Below are positions 34,232 through 39,795 of a DNA stretch of 39,795 bases, one piece after another. The stretch is from CAYMCQ01 sp964389025 (GTDB lineage Bacteria > Verrucomicrobiota > Verrucomicrobiia > Limisphaerales > CAYMCQ01). Within the stretch, counting starts at the first letter, position 1. Each line of letters opens with the position of its first letter. Made by a program: the position numbers and the translations under genes. The stretch is from contig CAYMCQ010000035.1 of assembly GCA_964389025.1 (NCBI GenBank), forward strand, positions 1 through 39,795, read 5' to 3'. The notes under the pieces are model-generated. The model did not search any database. It was not told where the DNA came from and was given only the letters and a program-made list of their open reading frames with translations.

Positions 34232-35026
34232 TCAACCCAAACTCCGTTCGTAGGTTTTGTTGATGAAATAATTTTTTCCGAGCGCACCTTGCAACGGGTC
34301 AGAGCCTTTCGCGCAAAAGCCATAATGCAAATGCCGACGCCAGCCTTCGGCGAACTTGAATTTCTTCGAGAGCTTGCCCACCGCGCGCGCCATCTCGTCC
34401 ACTTTGTCCCCGAGCGAGTTCAAACCCTGGCTCACGTCGAGCCAGTTTTGCTGGCTCTGGTGCTCGGCGAGTGCGGCGCGTTTCTCGTCCTGCACGCTTG
34501 CCGTATTCACGAACGCGCCGGGCACGACGAGCCGGCGCAGCGGGTCGCGCAAGCTGTGCGGAGTGGCGTGATAAATTGTCAGGTTGTATTCGGCTGTCGA
34601 GCGCGGCGGCACGGAGCGGAAGTTCGGCATCGCGTGCGCGAACGCCGCCGTGACGACGAGCCGGCAGGTTTCCGTGTGGTCTTCCATGTAGTCCACGGGT
34701 GAATGCGTGAGCACAATGCTCGGCTTCACTTCGCGGACGACGGCGGCGAGACGACGCAGGAGTTTCAACTCGTAAAAAATCTCCATGTCGTTGCACAGAC
34801 TCTCGTGAAAGTGCGCGCCGAGGACTTTGGCGGCGCGCTTTGCCTCGGCGCGACGGACGACGCGGGTTTTCTTCGCGCTGTATTGGACGCTGCCGCAACA
34901 GCCGTTGGCGACGTTCAGGTAGTGCGTCTCCCAGCCCGCGCGCTGGAGCAACACGAGCGTCCCGGCCATGTAAAACTCGATGTCGTCCGGGTGCGCGCCG
35001 ATGGCGATGGCGACTGGTTTGGGCAT
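34232..35026 (-). CDS. PIG-L/LmbE family N-deacetylase
   Basis: A 264-residue zinc-dependent deacetylase of the GlcNAc-PI de-N-acetylase family, which removes acetyl groups from N-acetylglucosamine-type substrates. The metal site is AIGAHPDDIEF (AHPDD near residues 10-14) with the distal histidine region THSPVDYMEDHTETCR. Length is normal. The ATG at 35026 opens MPKPVAIAIGAHPDD; a TTG further upstream adds eight residues not seen in the family. It lies downstream of a Gfo/Idh gene, from which a palindromic repeat separates it. Downstream is the AT-rich Sel1/CBS pair and then the NagB-like gene, its likely functional partner in amino-sugar metabolism. Confidence 0.87.
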   Translation of the reverse strand: MPKPVAIAIGAHPDDIEFYMAGTLVLLQRAGWETHYLNVANGCCGSVQYSAKKTRVVRRAEAKRAAKVLGAHFHESLCNDMEIFYELKLLRRLAAVVREVKPSIVLTHSPVDYMEDHTETCRLVVTAAFAHAMPNFRSVPPRSTAEYNLTIYHATPHSLRDPLRRLVVPGAFVNTASVQDEKRAALAEHQSQQNWLDVSQGLNSLGDKVDEMARAVGKLSKKFKFAEGWRRHLHYGFCAKGSDPLQGALGKNYFINKTYERSLG

Positions 35027-35039
35027 AATCTTTTTGCCA

Positions 35040-35112
35040 CAGATTAACACAGATGAAACACAGATTCGGGAATCGAGAAATTTGTGTTCAATCTGTGTTT
35101 CATCTGTGGCTA
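35040..35112. repeat. CACAGATGAAACACAGATT inverted repeat between Gfo/Idh and PIG-L genes
   Basis: CACAGATGAAACACAGATT (35048-35066) and its exact reverse complement (35090-35108) form a 19-bp perfect stem around a 23-base loop. The Gfo/Idh stop codon (minus-strand TAG, 35110-35112) directly touches the arm, in TAGCCACAGATG. The PIG-L start is 14 bases beyond the other side of the repeat. Words of the same kind occur at 49-75 and 175-203. Confidence 0.85.
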
Positions 35113-36144
35113 CTTCATCTCCGACATTTTCACCGGTCTTCCAAGTTCAGCCGATTTGTCCGCCGCGAAAATGACTTCGTGCGTTCGCGCGGCGTCGGCG
35201 AAACTTGTCAGCGCCATTTCTTTTCCGGCGGCGAGCGATTTGAAAAACTCCTCGAACTGCGTCGTGTAGGGATGGTCAGATACGTCGCCGGAATCAAGCA
35301 TCTTCATGGCGAGCGCGCTCCATTGATGTTTGTTTGTGCCGAGTTTCATCGAGTGGAATTTGTTGTCGAGCAGGCTGCCTTCGCTGCCGACGAGGTGCGT
35401 ATGAAAATAATACGGCTGCAAACAATCCACGATGGCGGCGCATTTGCCGATTTTGCCGCTCTTGAATTTCAAGATCGTTACGCTGCTCGTCGCGTATTCG
35501 TAGGGTTTGAAAATTTTGCTCTTCGATTTGGTGTCGTAGCTTGTGACTTCGACGACATCGTTGCCCATGCAGAGCAGAAGCGCGTCGAGCGCGTGGCAGC
35601 CGGCGGTGAGGAGCGAACTACCGCCCGCGTCCTTGCGCGTGTTCCAGCGGAACTGGCCATACCACGGCCCGATGCCGTGATAATAATCCACCTCGCCGTA
35701 ATGCAATTCGCCGAGCAGACCTTGATCAATCGTGGCGCGCGTCGCAAGAAACTGGCTTGAGTAACGGCACTCGAAGCAGACGCACGTTTTGATTTTCGCT
35801 TTTTTGATCGCGTCCTCCATCACGCGCAAATCTCTCAGCGAAAGGCAAAGTGGTTTTTCGATGATGAGATGTTTGCCCGCTTTCGCGGCGGCGATGGCTT
35901 GTCTGGCGTGATCGTAGGGGTAACTGCAAATCGAAACGACGTGGATGTCCGGATTCCCGAGCATCTCGGTGAGGTTGTTGTAAGCGGTGATGCTGCCGCC
36001 GTATTTCGCGCTCAAGTCCGCCGAATCCAGTTTGCGTGAGGAATAAACCGCCGTGACTTGCGCGAGCGGAGAGGCGTTGACGGCTGGGATATGCGTCGTG
36101 GCGACCCAGCCATGACCGATGATCCCGACGTTGTATTTTTTCAT
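35110..36144 (-). CDS. Gfo/Idh/MocA family oxidoreductase
   Basis: A 344-residue NAD(P)-dependent sugar or inositol dehydrogenase-like protein. The Rossmann glycine motif is in VGIIGHGWVATTHIPAV (residues 6-22), the catalytic-region lysine is in IIEKPLCL (EKP at 96-98), and the C-terminal alpha/beta domain contains DAGGSSLLTAGCHALDALLL with the usual His/Asp pair. The ATG at 36144 begins MKKYNVGIIGHGW. It is the first gene of the minus-strand locus Gfo/Idh, PIG-L, (Sel1/CBS pair), NagB-like. Its substrate is unknown. Its stop codon is part of the adjoining repeat. Confidence 0.92.
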   Translation of the reverse strand: MKKYNVGIIGHGWVATTHIPAVNASPLAQVTAVYSSRKLDSADLSAKYGGSITAYNNLTEMLGNPDIHVVSICSYPYDHARQAIAAAKAGKHLIIEKPLCLSLRDLRVMEDAIKKAKIKTCVCFECRYSSQFLATRATIDQGLLGELHYGEVDYYHGIGPWYGQFRWNTRKDAGGSSLLTAGCHALDALLLCMGNDVVEVTSYDTKSKSKIFKPYEYATSSVTILKFKSGKIGKCAAIVDCLQPYYFHTHLVGSEGSLLDNKFHSMKLGTNKHQWSALAMKMLDSGDVSDHPYTTQFEEFFKSLAAGKEMALTSFADAARTHEVIFAADKSAELGRPVKMSEMK

Positions 36145-36243
36145 GCGTGAAATTTATTTTGGTCGAAATATTTCCTGCAATGCCACAGTCTTTGCAACGG
36201 ATTGTCAAAGCAAAATGAATTTGGAACCCAAGAGAAGAACATT

Positions 36244-36321
36244 GGCCACAGAGACACAGAGAACACTGAGTCTGGAACATATTCATTTTCGCCTCTTTGT
36301 GCGCTCTGTGTCTCTGTGTCT
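36244..36321. repeat. CACAGAGACACAGAG inverted repeat in divergent intergenic region
   Basis: The perfect 15-base arms CACAGAGACACAGAG (36247-36261) and CTCTGTGTCTCTGTG (36304-36318) enclose 42 bases. They lie between the divergent Gfo/Idh gene (starts at 36144) and hypothetical gene (starts at 36390). The rest of this 245-base gap shows no gene; promoters for both sides must be near. Confidence 0.8.
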
Positions 36322-36389
36322 ATTTTGCCGCAAATTCTTTCCTGATTTCCTGAGTTCCAAATTAAAAATTCCGTGACTAAATTCTCCCC

Positions 36390-36923
36390 ATGAAAATAGA
36401 AGCCCTGCACATCGGCATGAAAGTCCGCCACCCGCAATACGGCGCTGGCGTGGTGAAAACTATTTCGGAAATCACAGCAGACATCCAATTCGACGACGGC
36501 ACGAAGCGCACCGTCGCGCCGGAAGCTGCGGGACTTGGGCCAGCCGAACCGCAGGCCGCTGTCAGCGGATTGAGCGTCCCGCTGGCGCAGTTCATCCGGG
36601 AGACCGTTGACGCCGCCGTCGCGAAACTCGGACTGGAAAAACCCGAGTCGTTCGCCGGCGAACTCGGCCATCGTTGGCACAACGGCAGGCTCGTGATGCA
36701 TCCGGCGGATGCGACGTTGCAGACCAAGGAAGTTCCGCTCGACGTTTTTTTTCACAAGATCGTGATGGTAAGAAACAACCTTCGCGTGCTGGAACAAAAA
36801 ATCAACGCGCACGAAAAACTCAGCGACGGCGAGAAAGTCGAGATGCAGCAATACATCACGCGCTGCTACGGCTCGTTGACGACATTTAACGTGCTGTTCA
36901 GGGAAAAAGAGGGGCAGTTTTAG
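36390..36923 (+). CDS. Conserved hypothetical protein with N-terminal tudor/SH3-like segment
   Basis: A 177-residue protein, probably cytoplasmic. Residues 1-45 (IGMKVRHPQYGAGVVKTISE, then ADIQFDDGTKRTV) resemble the small beta-barrel that ends UvrD-type helicases and CarD-like proteins, where it binds nucleic acid or protein. The remainder is mixed, with a helical C-terminus (EKVEMQQYITRCYGSLTTFN, LFREKEGQF). I do not recognise the family as a whole. The ATG at 36390 is the first. A decayed homologue of its last 30 residues occurs at 38952-39111, with about 81% nucleotide identity and mostly synonymous changes, which shows the C-terminus is under selection. The TIM-barrel gene follows closely on the same strand. 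Confidence 0.75.
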   Translation: MKIEALHIGMKVRHPQYGAGVVKTISEITADIQFDDGTKRTVAPEAAGLGPAEPQAAVSGLSVPLAQFIRETVDAAVAKLGLEKPESFAGELGHRWHNGRLVMHPADATLQTKEVPLDVFFHKIVMVRNNLRVLEQKINAHEKLSDGEKVEMQQYITRCYGSLTTFNVLFREKEGQF

Positions 36924-36974
36924 CCGGTGAAACCGTCATTGAGCTTTGCGCCCAAACCTGTTTCCTTGTCGCCG

Positions 36975-37826
36975 ATGAGTCCCAGTCCGCTCAACCGACG
37001 CCTCGCGGTGTGTAGTTGGTCGCTGCAACCGGCCAGCCCGCAGGATTTGATTTCCAAAGTTGAAGCCACCGGTGTGCGACGCGTCCAACTCGCGCTCGAT
37101 TCGTTGCGCGACGAACCGGCAGTCTGGGGCAAAACACCGGAGCTGCTGCAACAGGCTGGCGTCAGCATCGTCTCCGGCATGTTCGGCTGCGTGGGCGAGG
37201 ACTACACGACGCTCGACACCATCCGCGTTACCGGCGGCGTTGCACCGGACGCCACGTGGGCGCAGAACTGGAGGAACATCTCGGCCACTGTGGACCTCGC
37301 GCGCCGGCTCGAGTTGAAGCTCGTCACGTTCCACGCGGGTTTCCTGCCGCACGAGGAGAGCGACCCCAACTACACGAAGCTGAAGGACCGCCTCACGCAA
37401 ATCACCGATTTGTTCCGCGCGAGCAACATCGAAGTCGGGCTGGAAACCGGCCAGGAGACGGCCGAGGTGCTGTCCGGGTTTCTGCAACAGCTCGCCCGCC
37501 CGAACGTGGGTGTGAACTTCGATCCGGCCAACATGATCCTCTACGACAAAGGCGATCCCATTGCCGCATTGCGCAGGCTTGGACCCTGGATTCGCCAGGT
37601 TCACATCAAGGACGCGCACCGCACCAAAGTCCCCGGCACATGGGGCGAGGAAGTCGCAGCTGGAACCGGCGAGGTGGATTGGCCTGCGTTTTTTGGCGCA
37701 CTGGGCGAGGCTGGATTCAACGGCGATCTCTGCATCGAACGCGAAGCTGGCACACAGCGCGTCGCGGACATTCGCGCGGCCCGCGAGATGGTTGAACGGA
37801 TCGCGACCAGCGGCGAGAGACAGTGA
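36975..37826 (+). CDS. Sugar phosphate isomerase/epimerase-like TIM-barrel protein
   Basis: A 283-residue protein of the xylose-isomerase-like/AP-endonuclease-2 superfamily. RLAVCSWSLQPASPQDLI starts the first strand. Candidate divalent-metal ligands sit at the strand ends: E in NIEVGLETGQE, D in GVNFDPANMILYD, H in IRQVHIKDAH, and E in DLCIERE near the C-terminus. The family isomerises or epimerises keto sugars and inositol derivatives. The ATG at 36975 is preferred; a GTG at 36927 would add 16 low-complexity residues directly after the previous gene. A Gfo/Idh oxidoreductase follows at 37917, and this isomerase plus dehydrogenase pairing is typical of inositol or unusual-sugar catabolism. 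Confidence 0.85.
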   Translation: MSPSPLNRRLAVCSWSLQPASPQDLISKVEATGVRRVQLALDSLRDEPAVWGKTPELLQQAGVSIVSGMFGCVGEDYTTLDTIRVTGGVAPDATWAQNWRNISATVDLARRLELKLVTFHAGFLPHEESDPNYTKLKDRLTQITDLFRASNIEVGLETGQETAEVLSGFLQQLARPNVGVNFDPANMILYDKGDPIAALRRLGPWIRQVHIKDAHRTKVPGTWGEEVAAGTGEVDWPAFFGALGEAGFNGDLCIEREAGTQRVADIRAAREMVERIATSGERQ

Positions 37827-37916
37827 CATGAAGACCGCGCGCCATCGAACATCCTCTTGTTGCTTGTCACCTCTTTCGCGTCACCCCAATCCCCGCAGAC
37901 TGAATACAACTGATCC

Positions 37917-38951
37917 ATGAATGACACCACTGCCAAACCTGTGAACGTCGCCGTCGTCGGCCTCGGCTTCATGGGCGTTACTCACATCAAATCGTATCAA
38001 CAAATCCCCGGCGCGCGCCTCGTGGCCGTGTGCGACGCGTTCCGGCTGCCGGTGGACGGTGTGTTGCCGGGCGTGAGCGGCAATATCACGAGTGCAGACG
38101 CGCTGCATCTGGGCCGGGAGGTCCGCGCCTACAAACAACTGGAGGACTTGCTAGCCGACGGCGAGGTGGATCTCGTGGACCTCTGCACGCCCACGCCCCT
38201 GCATCCGGCACAGGCCACCGCCGCGCTGCAATCCGGGCGGCATGTGCTTTGCGAAAAACCGCTCGCGCGCACCTCCGCCATCGCCCGCGACATCGTGAAC
38301 GCGGTTAAATCGGCCAAAGGATTTTTCATGCCGGCGATGTGCATGAGATTCTGGCCGGGCTGGGCGTGCCTCAAAGAATTCTCGCAGAACGGGACCTACG
38401 GCAAAATCCTTACTGCGCGTTTCCGACGTGTGTCTGCTCCGCCGGGCTGGAGCCGGGACACGTATTTCAAGGGTGCCGATTCCGGCGGCGCGCTGCTGGA
38501 CCTGCACATTCACGACACCGACTTCGTGCAGTTCCTTTTCGGCAGGCCGAAGAGCGTTTTCTCCACTGGGCTGAGCCGGTTCAGCGGCGCGATTGACCAT
38601 GTGGTCACGCAATACCAGGTGGCTGGCGGCGCGACGGTTTACGCAGAAGGAAGCTGGTTGCTCGCCGGCGGATTCAACATGTCCTACACGGTGATGTTCG
38701 AGCTCGCGACGCTCGACTTTGACAGTGCGCGCGGCACGGAGGCGCTGCATCTGACCGAGGAAGGCAAGTCCGCCAGCGTTGTCAAACTCGAGGGCGTGGA
38801 CGGCTACGTCGAGGAACTACGCCACCTTATCAACTCGATCCAAACCGGCCGGCCGCCGACCGTCGTGACGGCGGCGGACGGCTTGAGCGCCGTGGAAACC
38901 TGCGAGGCGGAAGAGAAATCCGTCCAGACCGGGCGCGTGGTCGAGTTATGA
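37917..38951 (+). CDS. Gfo/Idh/MocA family oxidoreductase (second copy)
   Basis: A 344-residue NAD(P)-dependent dehydrogenase. Rossmann motif in VAVVGLGFMGVTHIKSY (residues 11-27), LCEKPLART with EKP at 113-115, and GGALLDLHIHDTDFVQFLFG with the catalytic His/Asp pair in the C-terminal domain. Its sequence is clearly different from the first copy at 35110-36144, so it is a separate subfamily and not a recent duplicate. It follows the TIM-barrel isomerase by 90 bases on the same strand and most likely acts with it on one sugar or polyol. Directly after its TGA begins the decayed fragment of the 36390 gene. Confidence 0.92.
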   Translation: MNDTTAKPVNVAVVGLGFMGVTHIKSYQQIPGARLVAVCDAFRLPVDGVLPGVSGNITSADALHLGREVRAYKQLEDLLADGEVDLVDLCTPTPLHPAQATAALQSGRHVLCEKPLARTSAIARDIVNAVKSAKGFFMPAMCMRFWPGWACLKEFSQNGTYGKILTARFRRVSAPPGWSRDTYFKGADSGGALLDLHIHDTDFVQFLFGRPKSVFSTGLSRFSGAIDHVVTQYQVAGGATVYAEGSWLLAGGFNMSYTVMFELATLDFDSARGTEALHLTEEGKSASVVKLEGVDGYVEELRHLINSIQTGRPPTVVTAADGLSAVETCEAEEKSVQTGRVVEL

Positions 38952-39111
38952 TGGACGGCACCCGTGGAACACGAGAAGGCCGAAATGCAGCAGCACATCA
39001 TGCGCTGCTACGGCTTAATGACGATGTTCAACGTGCTGTTCAGGGAGAAGGAAGGACAGTTTCGACCGTGGGACAAATCTTATGAATCCGTTCTTCGGAG
39101 GGACGAGCTAT
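38952..39111 (+). pseudogene. C-terminal remnant homologous to the 36390-36923 hypothetical protein
   Basis: Immediately after the Gfo/Idh stop, the frame reads EHEKAEMQQHIMRCYGLMTM and NVLFREKEGQF, against EKVEMQQYITRCYGSLTTFN and LFREKEGQF in the 36390 gene. Over about 89 bases the copies differ at roughly 17 positions, mostly silent third positions. So both were functional genes for long before this one lost its first 140 or so codons. The frame then runs past the normal end into a palindromic repeat and stops at 39109-39111. Confidence 0.75.
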
Positions 39112-39205
39112 GAGAGTTCCAAAATCCCTCAGAGGGCGGAGTTCCACGACGCCAAAACTTCTTCTGCGAAAAAAATTTAGGGCGTTGTGGAACTCCGCCC
39201 TCCGG
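39096..39205. repeat. Palindromic repeat of the lnt-embedded family
   Basis: GAGGGCGGAGTTCCACGACG begins the left arm (39132-39153) and CGTTGTGGAACTCCGCCCTC lies in the right arm (39183-39202), with an additional partial copy, CGGAGGGACGAG, at 39096-39107. The sequence matches the repeat translated inside lnt at 17330-17406. It separates two gene remnants. Confidence 0.82.
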
Positions 39206-39208
39206 CGA

Positions 39209-39538
39209 TTACTGGCTCAACCGGTAAAACGTCTGTGTCTCGGAGGCGGGATTGGTGACTGTGTTCTGCCCGTTGACGACGACTGGCGGCGGAGAATTAG
39301 TAATCCAGACCGGTGAAACAAAGTTGGTGGTGGATTGCAAAGTGAACCCGGTGTAGTCGAACCCGGCGAAATTGGTCGGCCACGACCAAACAACATCTGC
39401 TCCAGATCGAATGATTGTCAGTTGCGGCGCAAACGAAAGACTGAATACCGTGCCATTGCCCGAACTACCGCCTCCAAACGCCGTCCCATACAGGGTGTTG
39501 CTGGATAAAGTTATAGCAGTTGCGGTTAACATCGGCAC
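39209..39538 (-). pseudogene. C-terminal fragment of a GloVer-repeat exported protein
   Basis: About 109 residues on the minus strand. They start with the GloVer tandem-repeat unit (LSSNTLYGTAFGGGSSGNGT then VFSLSF), followed by a C-terminal immunoglobulin-like segment (GFTLQSTTNFVSPVWI, VVVNGQNTVTNPASETQTFY) ending RLSQ. Full proteins of this type in Verrucomicrobia have many such repeats, a signal peptide, and this same ending. Here only one repeat remains, and upstream the frame runs into a palindromic repeat at 39564-39657 without a good start, so the gene is 5' truncated. Its stop lies four bases from another repeat (39096-39205). Confidence 0.75.
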
Positions 39539-39563
39539 AGCATGGCTTGCCAGCGATAAGAAA

Positions 39564-39657
39564 GCGGCGGAGGACCGCCGCAGTCCAAGACGCTAGCGCG
39601 CGTGTGATGGCGCAAGGAAAACGCGCAGCGTCTTGGACTGCGCCAGTCCTCTGGCGC
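39564..39657. repeat. Palindromic repeat upstream of the GloVer fragment
   Basis: The left arm 39564-39594 (contains CGCAGTCCAAGACGCT) and right arm 39627-39657 (contains AGCGTCTTGGACTGCG) match as inverted copies at 27 of 31 positions around a 32-base loop. It lies where the 5' part of the GloVer gene should be. Confidence 0.82.
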
Positions 39658-39716
39658 TGTAACCCCGTGAACCGTATGCGCCAATGTTAAATGGAAATGC
39701 CATAATTCACAGAAAA

Positions 39717-39765
39717 TCCTCCGGCTATGCCGGAGGACTCCCGAAGTTTGACAGCTCCGGGAGTC
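39717..39765. repeat. Two adjacent hairpins at the right edge
   Basis: TCCTCCGGC-TAT-GCCGGAGGA (39717-39737) is a perfect 9-bp stem with a 3-base loop. It is followed, sharing one or two bases, by GACTCCCG (39736-39743) paired with CGGGAGTC (39758-39765). The remaining bases to 39795 show no gene. The tandem layout recalls REP-type BIMEs or an IS200/IS605-like end, but the element may continue outside the window. Confidence 0.6.
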
Positions 39766-39795
39766 GTTTGTGAGGCTGCCTTTCGTGAACCGCTC

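Noticed and set aside
31959..34235. Sel1/trypsin gene as a known antiviral defence protease
   Set aside because: The signal peptide places the protease outside the cytoplasm, and no defence gene is nearby; I saw no basis for that assignment.

Overview
The window looks like a chromosome segment from a verrucomicrobial bacterium, most likely near the Pedosphaera/Limisphaera group. The case rests on gene content: a cytochrome-C/DUF1549/DUF1553 gene coupled to a Tat-exported DUF1501 gene, a GloVer-type repeat protein remnant, DUF2339, several Gfo/Idh/MocA oxidoreductases, and many families of palindromic intergenic repeats. The placement is inference; no rRNA or tRNA gene is visible.

Layout. 1-211: nested repeats. 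212-2031: a DegT aminotransferase overlapping a GT2 glycosyltransferase (lipid-linked sugar modification is plausible). 2028-6779, minus strand: an RND efflux operon (lipoprotein adaptor, then inner-membrane pump) with a four-helix-bundle (23S-IVP type) gene between the two, flanked by inverted hexamer repeats. 6927-11550: a complete livKHMGF branched-chain amino acid ABC importer; a 25-bp palindromic repeat lies between livG and livF and supplies the livG stop codon. 11573-14560: DUF2339 membrane protein. 14668-19139: threonine aldolase, apolipoprotein N-acyltransferase (lnt) and recF on the opposite strand, with two repeat clusters, one inside lnt in frame. 19152-20117: trpS. 20118-21301: a graveyard of gene fragments (an unidentified C-terminus, a MITE-like element, a truncated IS630 transposase, the tail of a RelE-type toxin). 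21305-22642: trigger factor. 22872-27532: the cytochrome-C/DUF1553 and DUF1501 pair. 27628-28627: a complete 1000-bp IS630 element that split a zinc-ribbon gene. 28868-30166: a GT21/HpnI-like glycosyltransferase carrying another in-frame repeat. 30220-36144, minus strand: an amino-sugar-like locus (Gfo/Idh, PIG-L deacetylase, NagB-like isomerase) into which an AT-richer pair (Sel1-repeat/trypsin protease and a CBS-domain protein) seems to be inserted. 36390-38951: a conserved hypothetical, a TIM-barrel sugar isomerase and a second Gfo/Idh gene, followed by a decayed homologue of the hypothetical. 39096-39795: repeats around the tail of a GloVer protein.

The overarching signal is invasion by small palindromic repeats of several families. 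They sit between genes, at stop codons (livG, the efflux adaptor, the four-helix gene, Gfo/Idh), and in frame within two conserved enzymes (lnt and the GT21-like gene). The best candidates for something little described are the hexamer-bounded four-helix-bundle cassette inside the efflux operon and the secreted Sel1/trypsin plus CBS gene pair.
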